DNA of 64,000 nt from Byssothecium circinans. Its lineage: Eukaryota; Ascomycota; Dothideomycetes; Pleosporales; Massarinaceae. The translations under genes were made by a program, and so were the position numbers. Below are positions 1 through 13,180 of this stretch, piece by piece. The stretch is from contig ML976984.1 in the NCBI GenBank assembly GCA_010015675.1, positions 268,923 to 332,922 of the forward strand. Direction: 5' to 3'. The notes beneath the pieces were generated by a model that was given only the letters and a program-made list of their open reading frames with translations, did no database searches and was not told the origin of the DNA. How positions within the stretch are numbered: position 1 is the first letter of the stretch; each line of letters begins with the position of its first letter.

Positions 1-971
1 GTTGGAAGTGTACAAGCCGGTTGTAAGATCGGTCACGGCCACCCCGACCTTGACAGGAGGTCCATCTCGAGCTCCGGTGATGTGCATTAAGCCGAATTCC
101 CTGTCGACGTCAAAAAGGATCTTGTCATCGGTTCCCGCTAGAGACATACGCTTCAACCATCACATCGTAGCCTGCGCGATTCGAGTATGGTCCCGTCTGC
201 CCGTATCCTGTAATGCTTGCGTAAATCAAGCCCGGATTTATCTTCGATAGCGTGGCGTAGTCCATCCTGTACTTTGCCAAAGACCCTGGGAGGTAGTTCT
301 CGACTAGTACATCGCATTCTTTGGCTAGTCGGTGCAGAATGTCAACGCCGGCGGGATGAGCGAAGGATAGGCCTATAGATCGTTTGTTTCTGTTCACCTA
401 AAATTCATCAGCCTAGTCTTTGCAAAAGGGGGTAGCTCGAGCACCTACGCCAAGATAGTACGCGCTCTCTCCGGGCCCATCATGGCCCTCTTGAGTGTAT
501 TTGGCGTACGGTGGACCCCAAGCTCGAGTGTCGTCTGTTGCGCGTTCAGTGACCTGGTACACAGTCACAGAAAGATGGAAGCATCCGTACCTCCTCTTGT
601 CGGATGCTCAATCTTGATAACATCCGCCCTATTCTCATATCAGTCTCTCGTTCTCCATCATGCGAACCTCGAGATGCTGGTCCGTACAGGGTCTTCCGAC
701 GCCTACCCAAGATCACCTAGTATTTGTGTGCAATATGGCTAGATACATATTAGAATGAGTTCAACACACATTCGATTGCTTCTCAACATACACCGGCCAA
801 TACTCTCGTCATGTCTAGCACCTTGATGCCCGCCAATGGCAAAGAGGATGCATCACCGGTAGCCGCAGTCGCGAGCTGTCTCCTCGCGCCTCGAACATGC
901 CAATTAGCTCCAGGATTTCGTAATGAAGCTCCAGCTATACGTTTCGAAGCTCTAAACACGGAGTTTGCCAT
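1..971 (-). CDS. CoA-transferase family III (CaiB/BaiF-like), probably mitochondrial; 3' end beyond window
   Basis: Family III CoA-transferases move a CoA moiety between carboxylic acids; the closest type by appearance is the mitochondrial succinyl-CoA:glutarate/formyl-CoA transferase group (inference). Six exons are visible, approximately 971-792, 738-707, 628-591, 534-449, 397-150 and 100-1, joined by short GT-AG introns with correct phase. The protein reads through the family N-terminal core: [18 protein letters not shown], then [36 protein letters not shown], and [15 protein letters not shown], ending near [14 protein letters not shown] at the edge. The ATG at 971 was chosen because it precedes an Arg/Ser/Ala-rich stretch of about 40 residues with no acidic residue before the Asp of TGDAS, typical of a mitochondrial presequence. 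The C-terminal half is outside the window. It is transcribed divergently from riboflavin synthase, only about 150 bp away. Confidence 0.88.
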
Positions 972-1119
972 TCTGAACGCGAGTGTAGGAGATGACTCCA
1001 AAACACTCCCGGCTCCGAGAAGTCTCCCCGCGATCGATGGCCCAAGCTTACACGCTTCGTAAACCGAGGTATTCGTGCCCCGCCGATGACTTCTGCATCC
1101 CTTGGTCTATCCCTTCACA

Positions 1120-1933
1120 ATGTTCACTGGCCTTGTCGAGATCATAGGCAGTAAGCCTGCCTCATCCATCTCTGATTGTTACGGGTCAGGCTGACAATGG
1201 CCAGCTGTGTCCTCGCTCGAGGATCTTGACCAGTCGTCGAGCGGAGGCGGCGGCACGTCCCTTACCATTTCCAATGCTGAAGCTATTCTTGGAGACGCGA
1301 ATTTGGGGGACAGTATAAGTGTCAATGGTACATGCGCATGAATAGACGCGAGATTTTGGAGCTGACTTTCTACTAGGGACATGTTTGACCATCACCGAAT
1401 TCAACAAGTCCTCCTTCAAAGTCGGCGTCGCCCCCGAAACGCTCCGCCGAACGAACCTAGGATCCCTTAAACAAGGCTCCAATGTCAATCTAGAGCGCGC
1501 GGTTTCCGCCTCGACGCGGATGGGCGGGCACTTCGTCCAAGGACACGTCGATACAATTGCTTCCGTAGTATCCGTCACGCCTGATGGCAACGCGCTTACA
1601 TTTCGTTTCAAGCCGCGAGACCCCGCAGTCCTTCGCTATATTGTAGAAAAAGGATATGTGACGATAGATGGGGCGAGCTTGACAGTTACGAAGGTGGAAG
1701 ACGGACCACAGGGATGGTGGGAAGTCATGCTGATCGCCTACACGCAGGAGAAGGTGGTTACGGCAGCGAAGAAGTCGGGCGAGGATGTCAACGTGGAGGT
1801 TGATCAGGTGGGAAAGTATGTGGAAAAGAGCGTAGCGGGCTATTTTGAAGGGGCTACACATGGAGAGTTCGCCATACTGGAGAAGATGGTCTCGAAGTTG
1901 GTGGATGAGAAGCTGAAGTCGTTAGGCAGATGA
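1120..1933 (+). CDS. RIB5: Riboflavin synthase, alpha chain type
   Basis: Catalyses the final step of riboflavin synthesis, dismutation of two 6,7-dimethyl-8-ribityllumazine molecules. Three exons (1120-1150, 1205-1327, 1377-1933) give 236 residues, the usual length for this enzyme. The start is fixed by the diagnostic N-terminus MFTGLVE at 1120. Both lumazine-binding barrels are visible: the first with SISVNGTCLTVTEF, VAPETLRRTNLG and NLERAVSASTRMGGHFVQGHVD, the second beginning around GNALTFRF, with YVTIDGASLTVT and NVEVDQVGKYVEKSV. The C-terminus is a short helix rich in Lys. Introns are 54 and 49 nt with good donors and acceptors. Housekeeping gene; no unusual features. Confidence 0.96.
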
Positions 1934-3147
1934 TGCCTTCCAGCTCGGCGACTTATGACGCGTGAGGACCTTTGCTCTTCACCTTGACAGGCATACGAGG
2001 AGATAATGTCTGCTAGTCGGGGAGTAGACCGCGTTGCCAGGCGGTCTGAAGGTCCAATGACGTGGCTAGAACGAGCGCTTCTTTATCTAACATGTTTGCC
2101 CTGCCACAAGGTTTCAGGCAGCTTCAAGGGTTCCCCCATGATTCGATGCCTCGGGTAGAGTATCAGGGCGGTAGTGATGATTTGGGTGACCGTGGCGCTG
2201 CTTGAAAAGTGAGGCACAGCCTCGTTACTTCCATATAAAGTGACCCTGCCAGTCAACAACCATCTCAAATACCCTATAGCCTCCTTCACCCTCCATGTCC
2301 ACTACGACTCACTCCGTAATTATCAATGAGCCAAATCGCTCAAGCATCTTTCGGCTTCTGCAGATGGTTGCCTAGCGGATGCATATGCGTCTCATCCTTC
2401 GCCCAACCACGATGCCGAATGCGGACAGGAAATTGGCACAGAAGCAGCTTGATAAGCTGTTCTCTATTCATTGATCATATTGCGCTTACCGTACTGAACT
2501 AGTCTGCTGTAGCCATGGAGGATCAGGCAGATGCTCCCGGAGGTTCCTCTGGATCGGCACGCGGCTGGCCCTAGGAACGGAAGACTGGAGCAGCCGACAT
2601 TCGGCAAAGCTGCAATGCCGTCACTGTATTGATGGGCAGTAATACTCCATAACGCAATGCGCTCGTTGCAACTGTGCCACCCACCGACGTCTACTCGGAC
2701 CTTCTAAATTGGTTCCGCCTCCAGCTCTTTTCTACCCCTCCGTTCATCTCCAGCTGCATCCGCCACGCATTAAATCTTGGTTGAAAGACGGTAAAAGTTT
2801 TCAGAGAGGAATTGGGGGCCAAAACAGAATCGCACCGAGAGGAAAATCGTGAAGAGAAGGGAAGACAGCGGCAGATACGGTGCAGCATCATACAGGGTTT
2901 TCGTCGGATAATCGATTGGTTTGTGGCGGTTTGCCTGTTCTGCTGCTGCTGCTGAACACGTCAAAGCCGCTGGGCAACCCTCACTTTCGCAGACGCACAC
3001 GCTGCTCTCAACACCAGACGGCTCTCCCCCTTCAGCCTTGTTGCTGATCCGCCTTTTGATTTTCCATTTTTTGCCATCGAAGAATGCGTCTGCTGTAGCC
3101 CTCTCATCGGTTGAATCATCTCCTCCTAAGCTATCACACCATTTACG
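1934..3147 (+). other. Intergenic spacer, no gene recognised
   Basis: About 1.2 kb between riboflavin synthase and the next gene. Open frames here are short, overlap on both strands and resemble no protein family. The last 200 bp are pyrimidine-rich, as expected of a fungal core promoter for the gene at 3148. A short (GCT)n run lies near 2941. Confidence 0.5.
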
Positions 3148-5392
3148 ATGGCGGATTGGAGGCTCCTAGACTACGCCAAGGCCGCAGAGGATGCCGCGTC
3201 TGGTTTGTCCGTCTTCATCAGCGAGATCCCAGAGTATTCCAAGGATATCACTGGAAATATTGCTGAGCTGTTTGCCATCTCGAGCGCCCTTCGCACGCTA
3301 CACGAGGACCTGGCCCTTAATCGCTATGGGAGATATTCAGGCCGGATCTTGAGGGATCTCGACGTGTGTCTCCCTAGCCTCGAATTCACTCTGGACGATG
3401 TGACCAACATGTTCAGCAAGTCCAAGCGGAAGCAGCGACAAGCTCCCGGGGCATTCCCTGGTACCCCGCCATACGCTCAGATTTGGGAGGACGCCTGTGC
3501 CGAACTGAAGAGTCAAGGGATCAGTCTACCTGCGCGTCTTGGGATGTATCGGACCTATCTACAGGGCATGTCCGATACTTTGAAAGGGTAGGTCGTCATT
3601 GAAGTTCTGGATTAGCAATGCCTAACAGGAGCAGTGAGGAAGAAGAAGACGAGGTAGACCACGTTCGATCTCGCCTCGGGAAGCTCGTAAAGAAGCAGGA
3701 GCCTATAGCCGACTACTTTCGCAGACTGGCAGTTGACCCTCGTCAACACGGTAAGAAAATCCTGTTCACTGCTCCCTTATTCGGATTCTGGACATATCAA
3801 TATCCCCTGTGGAAGAGTGGCCAAGTTCATTCTCATCCCTGCTGTTACAGGACAGTCTCAATTGGGGCCATACTCTCGCGACTTACGTGCCCGTCCAATC
3901 CAATTCCCCTACACAAGAGAGATGCTGACCCATGTGATTCAGCTCCCCGACCATCCCGTACGCCGCAGCCGTATCCTCCACCACCTTCTCGACCGCATTA
4001 TGAGCGCAATACAACATATCCAATCAATCAACCTGGACATGGGCACTATGCCGCCTCTCCCCCTCTACCTCCGCGCTCGCCAGCTCCTCGGCCGCATTAT
4101 GATCGTCATGTTTCATATCCAACATATCATAATGGATATGCTCATCCACCTCCTCCGCCTCCCCCACCACCGCCGCCACCACCACCACCACCACGATCGC
4201 CCGTTTACGGCATCGGCAATATACCATTCATCCCACCAATGGTTCCCGACGTGCCTCATTCGCCAACGATATCGACTGCTTCTTCACAAACGCACTCTAC
4301 GCACTCGAATGATTCCGCTGGACCTGTTGCTCATTGGGCTATGAGGATTTTTGACGGCAGACACTCATCTACGCCGTTCCAAACCCTCGGACAAGCGTGA
4401 GTGCTACAATATATGCTTGATGAGTTAACTGTACTGATGTTGATAGTACAAAATGTCTCGGTAGAGATGAGCCGCAAGCAATCGAACTCTTGGACAACGA
4501 CGGATTCCAGAAAGTGCTCGAGCTGTATGTACCCTTCGAGGCTAATCAAGAAGATGCTAATATTCTGCAGACCCTTTGAAGCGACTAATGTTTGGGTCAG
4601 GCTATACTGGAGGGCCGAGGACAACCGTTCGCGTATACTCTTCCTCACCCTAGACCCGAATGGGCGGAGAATGAGGTACTGCCTACCTCTTACAGGATTG
4701 AAGTTCCTGCGCACGGAGTCTTGTCTACAGCTATGCCGAGTAAATCGTCAAGATGGGCAGCTTGACCTCTGGGCTAACCTGAGGTTCACACTTTACGAAA
4801 GTATGCAGTTTTCCTTCCACCCGACTAGACAAAACTGACACGTCCAGGAATGGTGCTTCTGTACTGCACGATGACAGCAATGAAGCGGCAAGATAACGTG
4901 CCGACCGCTGCAGGCTTGGAGGATTTCTTCCAACCCGGTGAGAAGGAAGAGTTCGGAGGGTAAGCTACCTATCGTATGTGCCGTCAACATTAATTACATT
5001 CTGACACATACAAGCGAGATCCAGGATGACCGCTACCTCCATGCCTTCCGCATTTTCCGCGACAAAGACTCAGGCTGCGTACGATTTGAAGCCACCCCTC
5101 GACGCGGCCCCCTCAAGACGATCCCGATCTGGACAGCTTTTGTCACGCAGTATATCGGACAAAGAAACTGGATGAAGCGTGTCGGACCTTGCACAATTCA
5201 GTTTCGCGAGTTGCATCCGTATATGTTTTGTGAGGGGTACAGGTTGACAAAGGGGTCTTCGGGGAAGTATCTGTTGACTTTCACTACGCCTGAAGGTATG
5301 CGTTGCCCCTTGTTGTGAATGAGACGGTGCTGATGAACGCCATAGATACGAGAGATTTTATGGATATGTTCCATCGCATTCGGACTCGATGA
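3148..5392 (+). CDS. Conserved fungal protein of unknown function with poly-proline linker
   Basis: I do not recognise a named family, but the exon chain is coherent. Exons: 3148-3587, 3629-3750, about 3856 (or 3943)-4396, 4447-4524, 4571-4800, 4848-4959, 5015-5295 and 5346-5392. Both acceptor choices for exon 3 keep the frame, giving 616 or 587 residues. The N-terminal 150 residues are helical, with the look of the fungal N-terminal domains seen in Dothideomycete hypothetical proteins (MADWRLLDYAKAAEDAASGL). Next come an acidic stretch (EEEEDEVDH), then a Pro/His/Tyr-rich linker with a two-copy RPHY(E/D)R unit and a run of 16 prolines near 4150-4195. The C-terminal 250 residues form a globular domain beginning at PFEATNVWVRLYW and ending DFMDMFHRIRTR. 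No signal peptide or membrane segment is seen. Function unknown. Confidence 0.8.
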
Positions 5393-6034
5393 TCATGCGT
5401 TTGTCTGAACTATCCTGGTACAACCAAGCTCACAAAAACGCTCTTCCTTTGATTGTTATCGTGTTTCACTTTTGCACTCCTTGTTTCTTTTGTATGCTGG
5501 TTTAGGGCCGCTGGAAATGGTTGCTCTTCTGCTTTGAATTCGCGCGGAAAAGAATGCTCATACTACGACTGAACGAAAGGTTATGACGGTACGATTGAAC
5601 GATCTGATGAAGGGGAGGACGGTGTGCATTTTTATGATATACCCCTCTCAGCACGCTTTTTTGGTTTGTCTGTTGGGGAATGTAATGTGCTTGTTCACTT
5701 GCTTGCTTGTGCGGTCTTCGCTTTGAGCTATTCAGACAGCTGATATACAACGATATTTGGTATGCGGATTCCCATACTTCCAGATGCTCGCTCTATGGAA
5801 TTTCGATCCAAATACTGTCGCGCCAAGTGTCAATCCCAATGCGGCTAGAGGCATAGCGGGGCTAGTCTCTTTTTCATCCGTGCGTACCAAATCCAAAATT
5901 TCCTAGCGCCGACAACACCAATCGCGCAACCCTAGAGCGAGGAAGCCTCTCTGCCCTTCCGCCTCAAGCCTTCCCTCCCTCCCCTCCACCTTTACTTCTT
6001 CTCTCGACTCTCATCCCTCATTCGGCTCGCAATC
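5393..6034 (+). other. Intergenic spacer and PRMT1 promoter
   Basis: No gene seen. The 100 bp before the ATG at 6035 is strongly CT-rich (5940-6030), a common fungal promoter/5' UTR feature. Confidence 0.5.
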
Positions 6035-7368
<1,334 letters not shown>

Positions 7369-7924
7369 CGCACGAATGCCCGGCTGGACATCTCCTCGAC
7401 AACAGGCTAGAAGAAGCCGGTATCGGTCTTCCTCTCAACGGAAACGATGCGCGAGAGTGCACGCAGTAATTATTACCTACTTAGACGGCGTTGGATTTTG
7501 ATCCGGGTCTTGGTCGGGATGAATATACTAAAAGTTAGACTGCATTGCGAAATGGGACTTGCAGTCTTGGTGTCAAAGACGCGGACGGCATCAAAATTAC
7601 ATCTAGGGTAGCATTTCATGACTTATGAACGAAGGGACCAAGTCCAACGATTGGGAATTCCTCCCCTATACGACGCTTGCCACGCACTTCACTTTAAAAT
7701 CTCATGTGTCTTTTCATGAATGAATGGAGTGAAGGAGATGGAAATACCTCACTAATATTACCCAGGTCAATATGTACACCCCGTTACGCTAACCAAAACA
7801 TCCCAAACCAAACACCGTTCATGCGTTCATAACATCATGATCGTCGTTACCCAAAACCCCCAGTCCAAGACCCAAGACGAAGAACAAGAAGAAGAAGGAA
7901 GGAAGGGCGGAATCAAAAAGCCCA
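7369..7924 (+). other. Intergenic space between convergent genes
   Basis: About 550 bp between the 3' ends of the PRMT1 and kinesin genes. Only UTR-like sequence is apparent, with an A/G-rich stretch just before the kinesin stop (7870-7905). Confidence 0.5.
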
Positions 7925-10286
7925 CTAATCCTCCAACCCCAACCCCAACCCGCCCTCAGGATCCTCCCACCTCTTCGCCTTAAGCACCCTCATCTTCTTA
8001 ACCGGACTCGAACTCCTCGCCGCGCCCTCCCTCTCCTTAACCTCCAACCTCTTCCTCAAAACCTCATTCTCCCTCTCCAGTTCCTCGACCCTCTCCCTCA
8101 ACCCAGGATCCGGGTCCTCGAACACCTTGACCTCACCCTGCTTGATCTGCGCCTTGGTCGCCTTGATAACGACATCGATCTTGTTATCGAGATGCGTCTG
8201 CTGGTTACCCAGTTCGTTGTCCAGCGCAGCCTGCCAGCGGCGCCGCTCGCTCTCCACCGCCGTCTCCGTGTACGCGAAGCACTCGTCGCGGATCTCGGCT
8301 TCGAGATCCGCCATGTGGTCCTCCGCGGCGCGCCAGGAAGCTTCTGCCGCTTTGCGGCGGGCGGTTTCCTCGGCGAGGCGCAGGGCGAAGACTTCGATTT
8401 CGGAGCTCAGGCGCGCGATTTCCGTGTTGCTAGATTCGAGCTCTTCGAGAATCGCGGACGGGGTCGTGCGGCCCGACGATGTGCCTGTGGAGTTTGCTTT
8501 TGAGTGGCCGGAGGCCAAGGCGCCGGAGAGGATTGTGGAGGTTGTGGAGGGGATGCGCGGGACGGTTACTTCTCGGGCGAGGGCCGAGTAGCGGAGGATT
8601 TGTGAGGTTGCATTGAAGTCGCCCTTTGGGTCCGCGTTGACTATCATTATGGATTTTTGGGGGTGGTGGTGGTGATGTGTTGTTTGGCGCGTGGCGGACG
8701 GGAAGGAGTTGGAGAAGAGGAGTTCGGTTAGTTTGCATTGGCGGAAAGGGACGATGTTCTGGAGGGCGGTAAGTATGTGGTGGTGGGGATGGGATGGGAT
8801 GGTGGTGGGAGGACGTACCTTTGAGCCGCCTTGGTTGTCGGACTGCATTTGCATGCACTGGCCGAGATACATGAGGGACTCGTTGATCTTGCCTGCTTCT
8901 GCTAGAGTCTCGCCAGCTGTCTTTGCGTTGCGCGCTCGCTCAGATCCGGCCAAGTCCACGATACTAAGCGTGCTGCTTGACCATGGGCCTTTGCGCTGTG
9001 CGTCGCGCTTCTTGACTTCCATGCAAAAGAAGCCGTGGCTTCGAGAGCTCACGGCATTGCTGCCTGTGCCTGCAACCTTGCGCTCTACCAGCCCTGTCTC
9101 GAGAACCATGAGAGCTTCTTCGAAACTACCGCAGATGATCTTGGTCAGACCGGCAACGACCTTCCGATCGGGGCTCTGTTCTGTGCTCTTGAACAACAAC
9201 GCTCGGCGCTTCACGGTAGGATGGCGGTTCTTCGTCGCGCTACCGCTCAGAAGATCGAAGATGCGGTCGTTGTACACTTCGTACATGGAGATGACGATAG
9301 CGTACTCTGCGCTCATATCGATGGGGATCTCGACATGGCTCATGCTCGGCGACTGGGGAAGAGTGGAGGGTCTAGGGATCTTGTTCGATCGCGAGCCGCC
9401 GTTCGTCAGGAAAGAACTACAATCCTTTTTCTCTGGTGAGCTTGCGATCTTTGCTGCAGCCATAGACCGAGTAATGCTGGTGAGAGCCCCCGTGACAGGT
9501 CGAATGGAATGAATGCCGGCACTGGGCCGAGAAGGAAATGTAGACTGAAGAGCCTTGTACAGATCGTCTCCACGAGGGAGGTGAGTTGGCGAAGAAGACG
9601 CGGACAAAAGAGAGTTAGATAAGGAAATTTAGGGGGATGGAAATTGAAAGGGGCTTACAGGTAGCGGCGTGTTGGCTCGTGAGTAGCGCTCGGATTGGTT
9701 GTCGCCGTACATGGAGTCTAGGAAGGCGGTTGCCGTGAACATGTTTGCTTCGGATACATCTGCGGCGGCTAGAGATGAGAATGCAGGGGCGCCGTAGAAA
9801 GACTGTACGAGCTGCTCGCCGGTGCTCTGGAAGAGGACTTCGAGAGCCATCTGGGTTAGACCGCGCTGCGATTTCGTTCCGAGGATAGTGTGGCTCTGTG
9901 TTAGAGTTAGTAGACTGATCGGTACAAGGCATGTTGCCATATCGTCCTACCTTTCCGGAGCCGGTAACTCCCAGCGTCGCAATCAATCCATCCCGCCCAT
10001 GATGTCCCCGCGAGCCCAGCACACCCTCAATCATTGGCACAACCCCAATTCCATCGAACAAGTCCATTTGCCTCGCATCCTCCTCAAAGACCTTAGTGAA
10101 GGCGAAGCGCTCTACGGCACGCTTTCGTTTGTCATCTGTAGGAGGCTTGATTGTAATATGTGTCGGGTGGCTGTCTTGGATCTCTTCGACAGTGAGGAAG
10201 CGCTCATTGCCAGCGTTCGACGGGCGCAGACGTAGATAGACGTCGAAGAGCGAGCTCGACGGCCGCGGCGGGGGTTCCATAGTCAT
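7925..10286 (-). CDS. Kinesin-like motor protein with C-terminal coiled coil
   Basis: ATP-driven microtubule motor, N-terminal head type. Four exons: 10286-9951, 9895-9659, about 9544-8819 and 8758-7925, about 710 residues. The acceptor of exon 3 is the least certain; TTCAG ending at 9545 keeps the frame. Motor motifs in order: VYLRLRPS at the N-terminus, P-loop GVTGSGKSHT split by intron 1 (Val replaces the usual Gln/Ala), MYEVYNDRIFDLL, switch I SSRSH (about 357-361), switch II DLAGSE (about 388-393) and FRQCKLTELL. A long Ser/Pro-rich insertion between P-loop and EVYND recalls kinesin-6/KIF20 motors, but the subclass is inference. From about residue 540 the chain is a heptad-rich coiled coil, then a basic SSPVKKMRVLKAKRW tail. 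The start could also be the second Met at 10280. Confidence 0.88.
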
Positions 10287-10570
10287 ATCTTTTATCTTAT
10301 GTTTTTCTGTGTAGATGGTGTTTGGGTTGTGGATGGTGGTTGTATGCAATGGAGTAATGATTTTGGTGCACGAGCGCTTCTGTTTACGCTAGGTCCGCTC
10401 TGGCGGTTGCTGAGGTAACCACGGTAACCTTACAAGTTTCCCCCACCCCATTATACTTCTTCCACCTCACTTTGCTTCGGATGACGAACTCTTACTTGTA
10501 GATGATTAATTATTTTCAGCCGTACGCTAAGCCTTACGTACCGGGTTGTATCTATTCAATTGAATCCGGG

Positions 10571-11092
10571 ATGATTCTTCTCGGGCGTGTCGCGCACGCG
10601 CATAACGTGATCACGCGTTTGCGGTCCACTCAACATCAGGTTCAACCTTGCAGCATCGACCTACCTTCAAGAAAGTGCAAAAATATACCTTCTCCGGCGC
10701 GATAGACTCCGAAAATACCCACTTGAAGATAGCCGTCACTATAGAGATTCCCTGCACCAAGGCGCCGTACAATAAAGCTTCCAATGATTACGTCGATCTC
10801 AGATGCGGACCTTACATTGTCGAGTTCACCGAAACTGAGGACATGCCACTTAATCTTATGGGACAGATATTAATCCGCAGCTCTCTGTTTGTTTGGCGGC
10901 TCGTGTTCATGCCGGCCGGTGTCATAGATAGGCGGATACAAAGGCGCTGTGGGCGCGATGCTGCAGGTGGTTAATCCGGATGGATTGCGGTTGATGAGGG
11001 ATTCAAAGCTTGCACAGATGGTGTTTTATCAGATGAGTGAGCCTGTGGAGGAGGATTATGGTGGAGTGTATCAGGGATGCACGTTTGTGTGA
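10571..11092 (+). pseudogene. dCTP deaminase/dUTPase-like gene, broken by two frameshifts
   Basis: Intact relatives belong to the trimeric dUTPase/dCTP deaminase fold family. Three pieces in different frames line up end to end: MILLGRVAHAHNVITRLRS..HQVQPCSID from 10571, then about 10670-10935 with CGPYIVEFTETEDMPLNLMGQ and IRSSLF, then from about 10930 GYKGAVGAMLQVVNPDGL, KLAQMVFYQMSEPVEE and GVYQGCTFV to a TGA at 11090. The first break lies just after the SID motif near 10665. The second is at 10929-10933, where one extra G turns the expected Ile-Asp-x-Gly-Tyr stretch out of frame. No plausible intron explains either shift, so this is a recent pseudogene or contains sequencing errors. The second piece has MPAGVID, the region that carries substrate-pocket residues in intact members. 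Confidence 0.75.
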
Positions 11093-11341
11093 CAGATGGG
11101 ATGGTTCTGAACTACGTTGCTGAGGATATTTTTTGTATTATGCATACACCACGCCATTCCGACGGAATATCCCCAGCCGAATGGTGACAACTTTCACAGA
11201 CAAGACAGCCAAGCTGGGTCATTGGACTTTCTAATCTAGATCCCTTCCCCGCGTTGCCGTGCCGTACAGGCGGCGTAGCCATCAAACGGCGCGTAACCCA
11301 CGTTGCCGTCGTCGAGCTCTTGAAAATTTGTCCACTTTACA

Positions 11342-13180
11342 ATGACTCACTTTTTACGCCGCCTGGAGGTAATTCTGAGAACGTCAGAGGACTACTACGC
11401 AAACATGGCGCAGAACGCCCAATCGTCGTCCCTAATAGGAGTCAGCCTTCTTGTCGGGCTCGCTACTCTCTGCACCACCATGTTTGTGAAGCTTTATCGC
11501 GCTCGTATGGTATTGATAGAAAGACGACGCAGAGGTCTGGTAAGCATTTCCAATTCCTAACGCTCCTTCTAAGTCAACGATTGAACTGACCTGTCACTCG
11601 CAGCCCGTGGCGCCAGGTCACTCATTCCTGTTCGGACATCTCCTCTACCTCAAGCGGTACTTGGATCGCATTCCTAAAGATGCACACTACCAATATGCCT
11701 TTGGCCAGATTGGTACAGAGAATTTCCCTGAAACCGGAGCCTGCTACATCGACTTGTGGCCAATGACCGGAATCACACTACTCATCATTTCTCCTAAGAT
11801 TGGTACGCAAGTAACACAAACCAATCCGCGCTTGAACTGCAACCGTCCGAAACTGCTGTCGAGATTCTTTCTACCCATCACTGGTGGGCCGTCGATGTTC
11901 GATGTCAATGAAGCAGCTTGGAAGCCCTGGCGCGCCGTGTTCAACAAGGGCTTTCATAGTGATCACATCAATTCGCTTGTACCGGGAATGGTAGAGGAAG
12001 TCTCAGTGTACGCTGATACTCTTCGTTCCGCTGCTAAGGAGGGCGAAATGATCTTCCTGGAGCCCATCACGCTTCGCTTCATGATCGATGTGATTGGTAA
12101 AACTATTCTGTACGTGTATCTTTATATTTCCGCATTTTGCCAGTGACTAACTTCAAATGTAGTAATTCCTCCTTGGGATCTCAAAACGGCTACAACGCAC
12201 TCGCAGACGGCATGCTGAGTCAAATCCAATGGTGGCACAATGCAAACAACGAACTCAACCCACTCGCGAACCTCAACTTCGTGCGTGCCTTCATGCAATG
12301 GAAGAACGGCCGCCAGATGAACCAGTACATCGGAACTGAGCTGGACGAGCGATACGAAGAGTATAAAACAAACCCAAACAACGCTCGTAGTGTGTCTGTG
12401 ATTGACTTGGTCCTGCGTGCGTATCTTTCAGGCCCGTACAAATCTTCGTCGCCGCCAGCCAGACTCGATAACGAATTCCGCGCCCTTGCTATCCGCCAGA
12501 TCCGCCTGTTTGTTTTTGCTGGACATGACTCAACGGCAAGTTCCATATGCTACATTTTCCATACGCTGTCGAAGCATCCAGAAGTGCTTGCTCGCTTGCG
12601 CAAGGAGCACGACGAAGTACTCGGACCCGACCCAGCAGCAGCAGCGTCGAATATTTCCGAAAATCCTCGCCTCGTCAATAGTCTAAACTACACTCTCGCC
12701 GTCATCAAGGAAGCCATGCGCCTGTTCCCACCAGCCGGTGCATCCCGAGACGGCGAGCCCGGTGTCAACGTCACAGATGACGCCGGTAACTCATGCCCAA
12801 CGGACGACACCATTCTATGGATTCTTCATGGAGAGGTCCACCAATGGGAAAAGTATTGGGTTCGAGGGGCCGAGTTCCTTCCAGAACGCTGGATGGTGCC
12901 CGCCGACCACGAATTACACCCAATACCGGGAACCTGGCGTCCATTTGAGGTTGGACCCCGCAACTGCATCGCGCAGGCAATGGTGCTGGTGGAGTTGCGT
13001 GTCGTGTTGGCTTGTTTAGCCCGAGCGTTTGATGTCAAGCCGGCGTACGAGGAGTGGGATGAGAAGTGCGGAGCTAAAGGAAATAGATTGGTGAATGGAG
13101 AGCGTGCGTATCAGATTGAGAAGGGTGCTGCGCATCCGGCGGGTGGGTATCCGTGCCGTGTGACGCTTGTTAAGGGTTGA
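11342..13180 (+). CDS. Cytochrome P450 monooxygenase (CYP59/StcS-like appearance)
   Basis: Membrane-anchored haem monooxygenase. Three exons (11342-11539, 11604-12109, 12163-13180) give 573 residues. A hydrophobic anchor (SLIGVSLLVGLATLCTTMFV) lies near residues 30-50, followed by an Arg-rich stop-transfer and the proline hinge PVAPGHSFLFGH at the exon 2 start. Other signatures: I-helix AGHDST (about 354), K-helix ExxR in KEAMR (about 417-420), the FLPERW meander, and the haem loop FEVGPRNCIAQ with ligand Cys near 502. The position after Cys-Ile is Ala where most P450s have Gly. Family assignment is from overall similarity to sterigmatocystin/aflatoxin-pathway P450s of the CYP59 group; no polyketide synthase or other pathway gene is adjacent, so the substrate cannot be guessed. 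An alternative start is the ATG at 11405. Confidence 0.9.

Noticed and set aside
3733..4344. Alternative frame over exon 3 of the poly-proline gene, His-rich protein
   Set aside because: The Pro/Tyr frame keeps phase with flanking exons and contains an internal protein-level repeat (RPHYxR); the His-rich frame is its shadow.
8127..9512. Long plus-strand open frames (up to 273 codons) across the kinesin gene
   Set aside because: They mirror the minus-strand kinesin codons, have biased composition and no family motifs.
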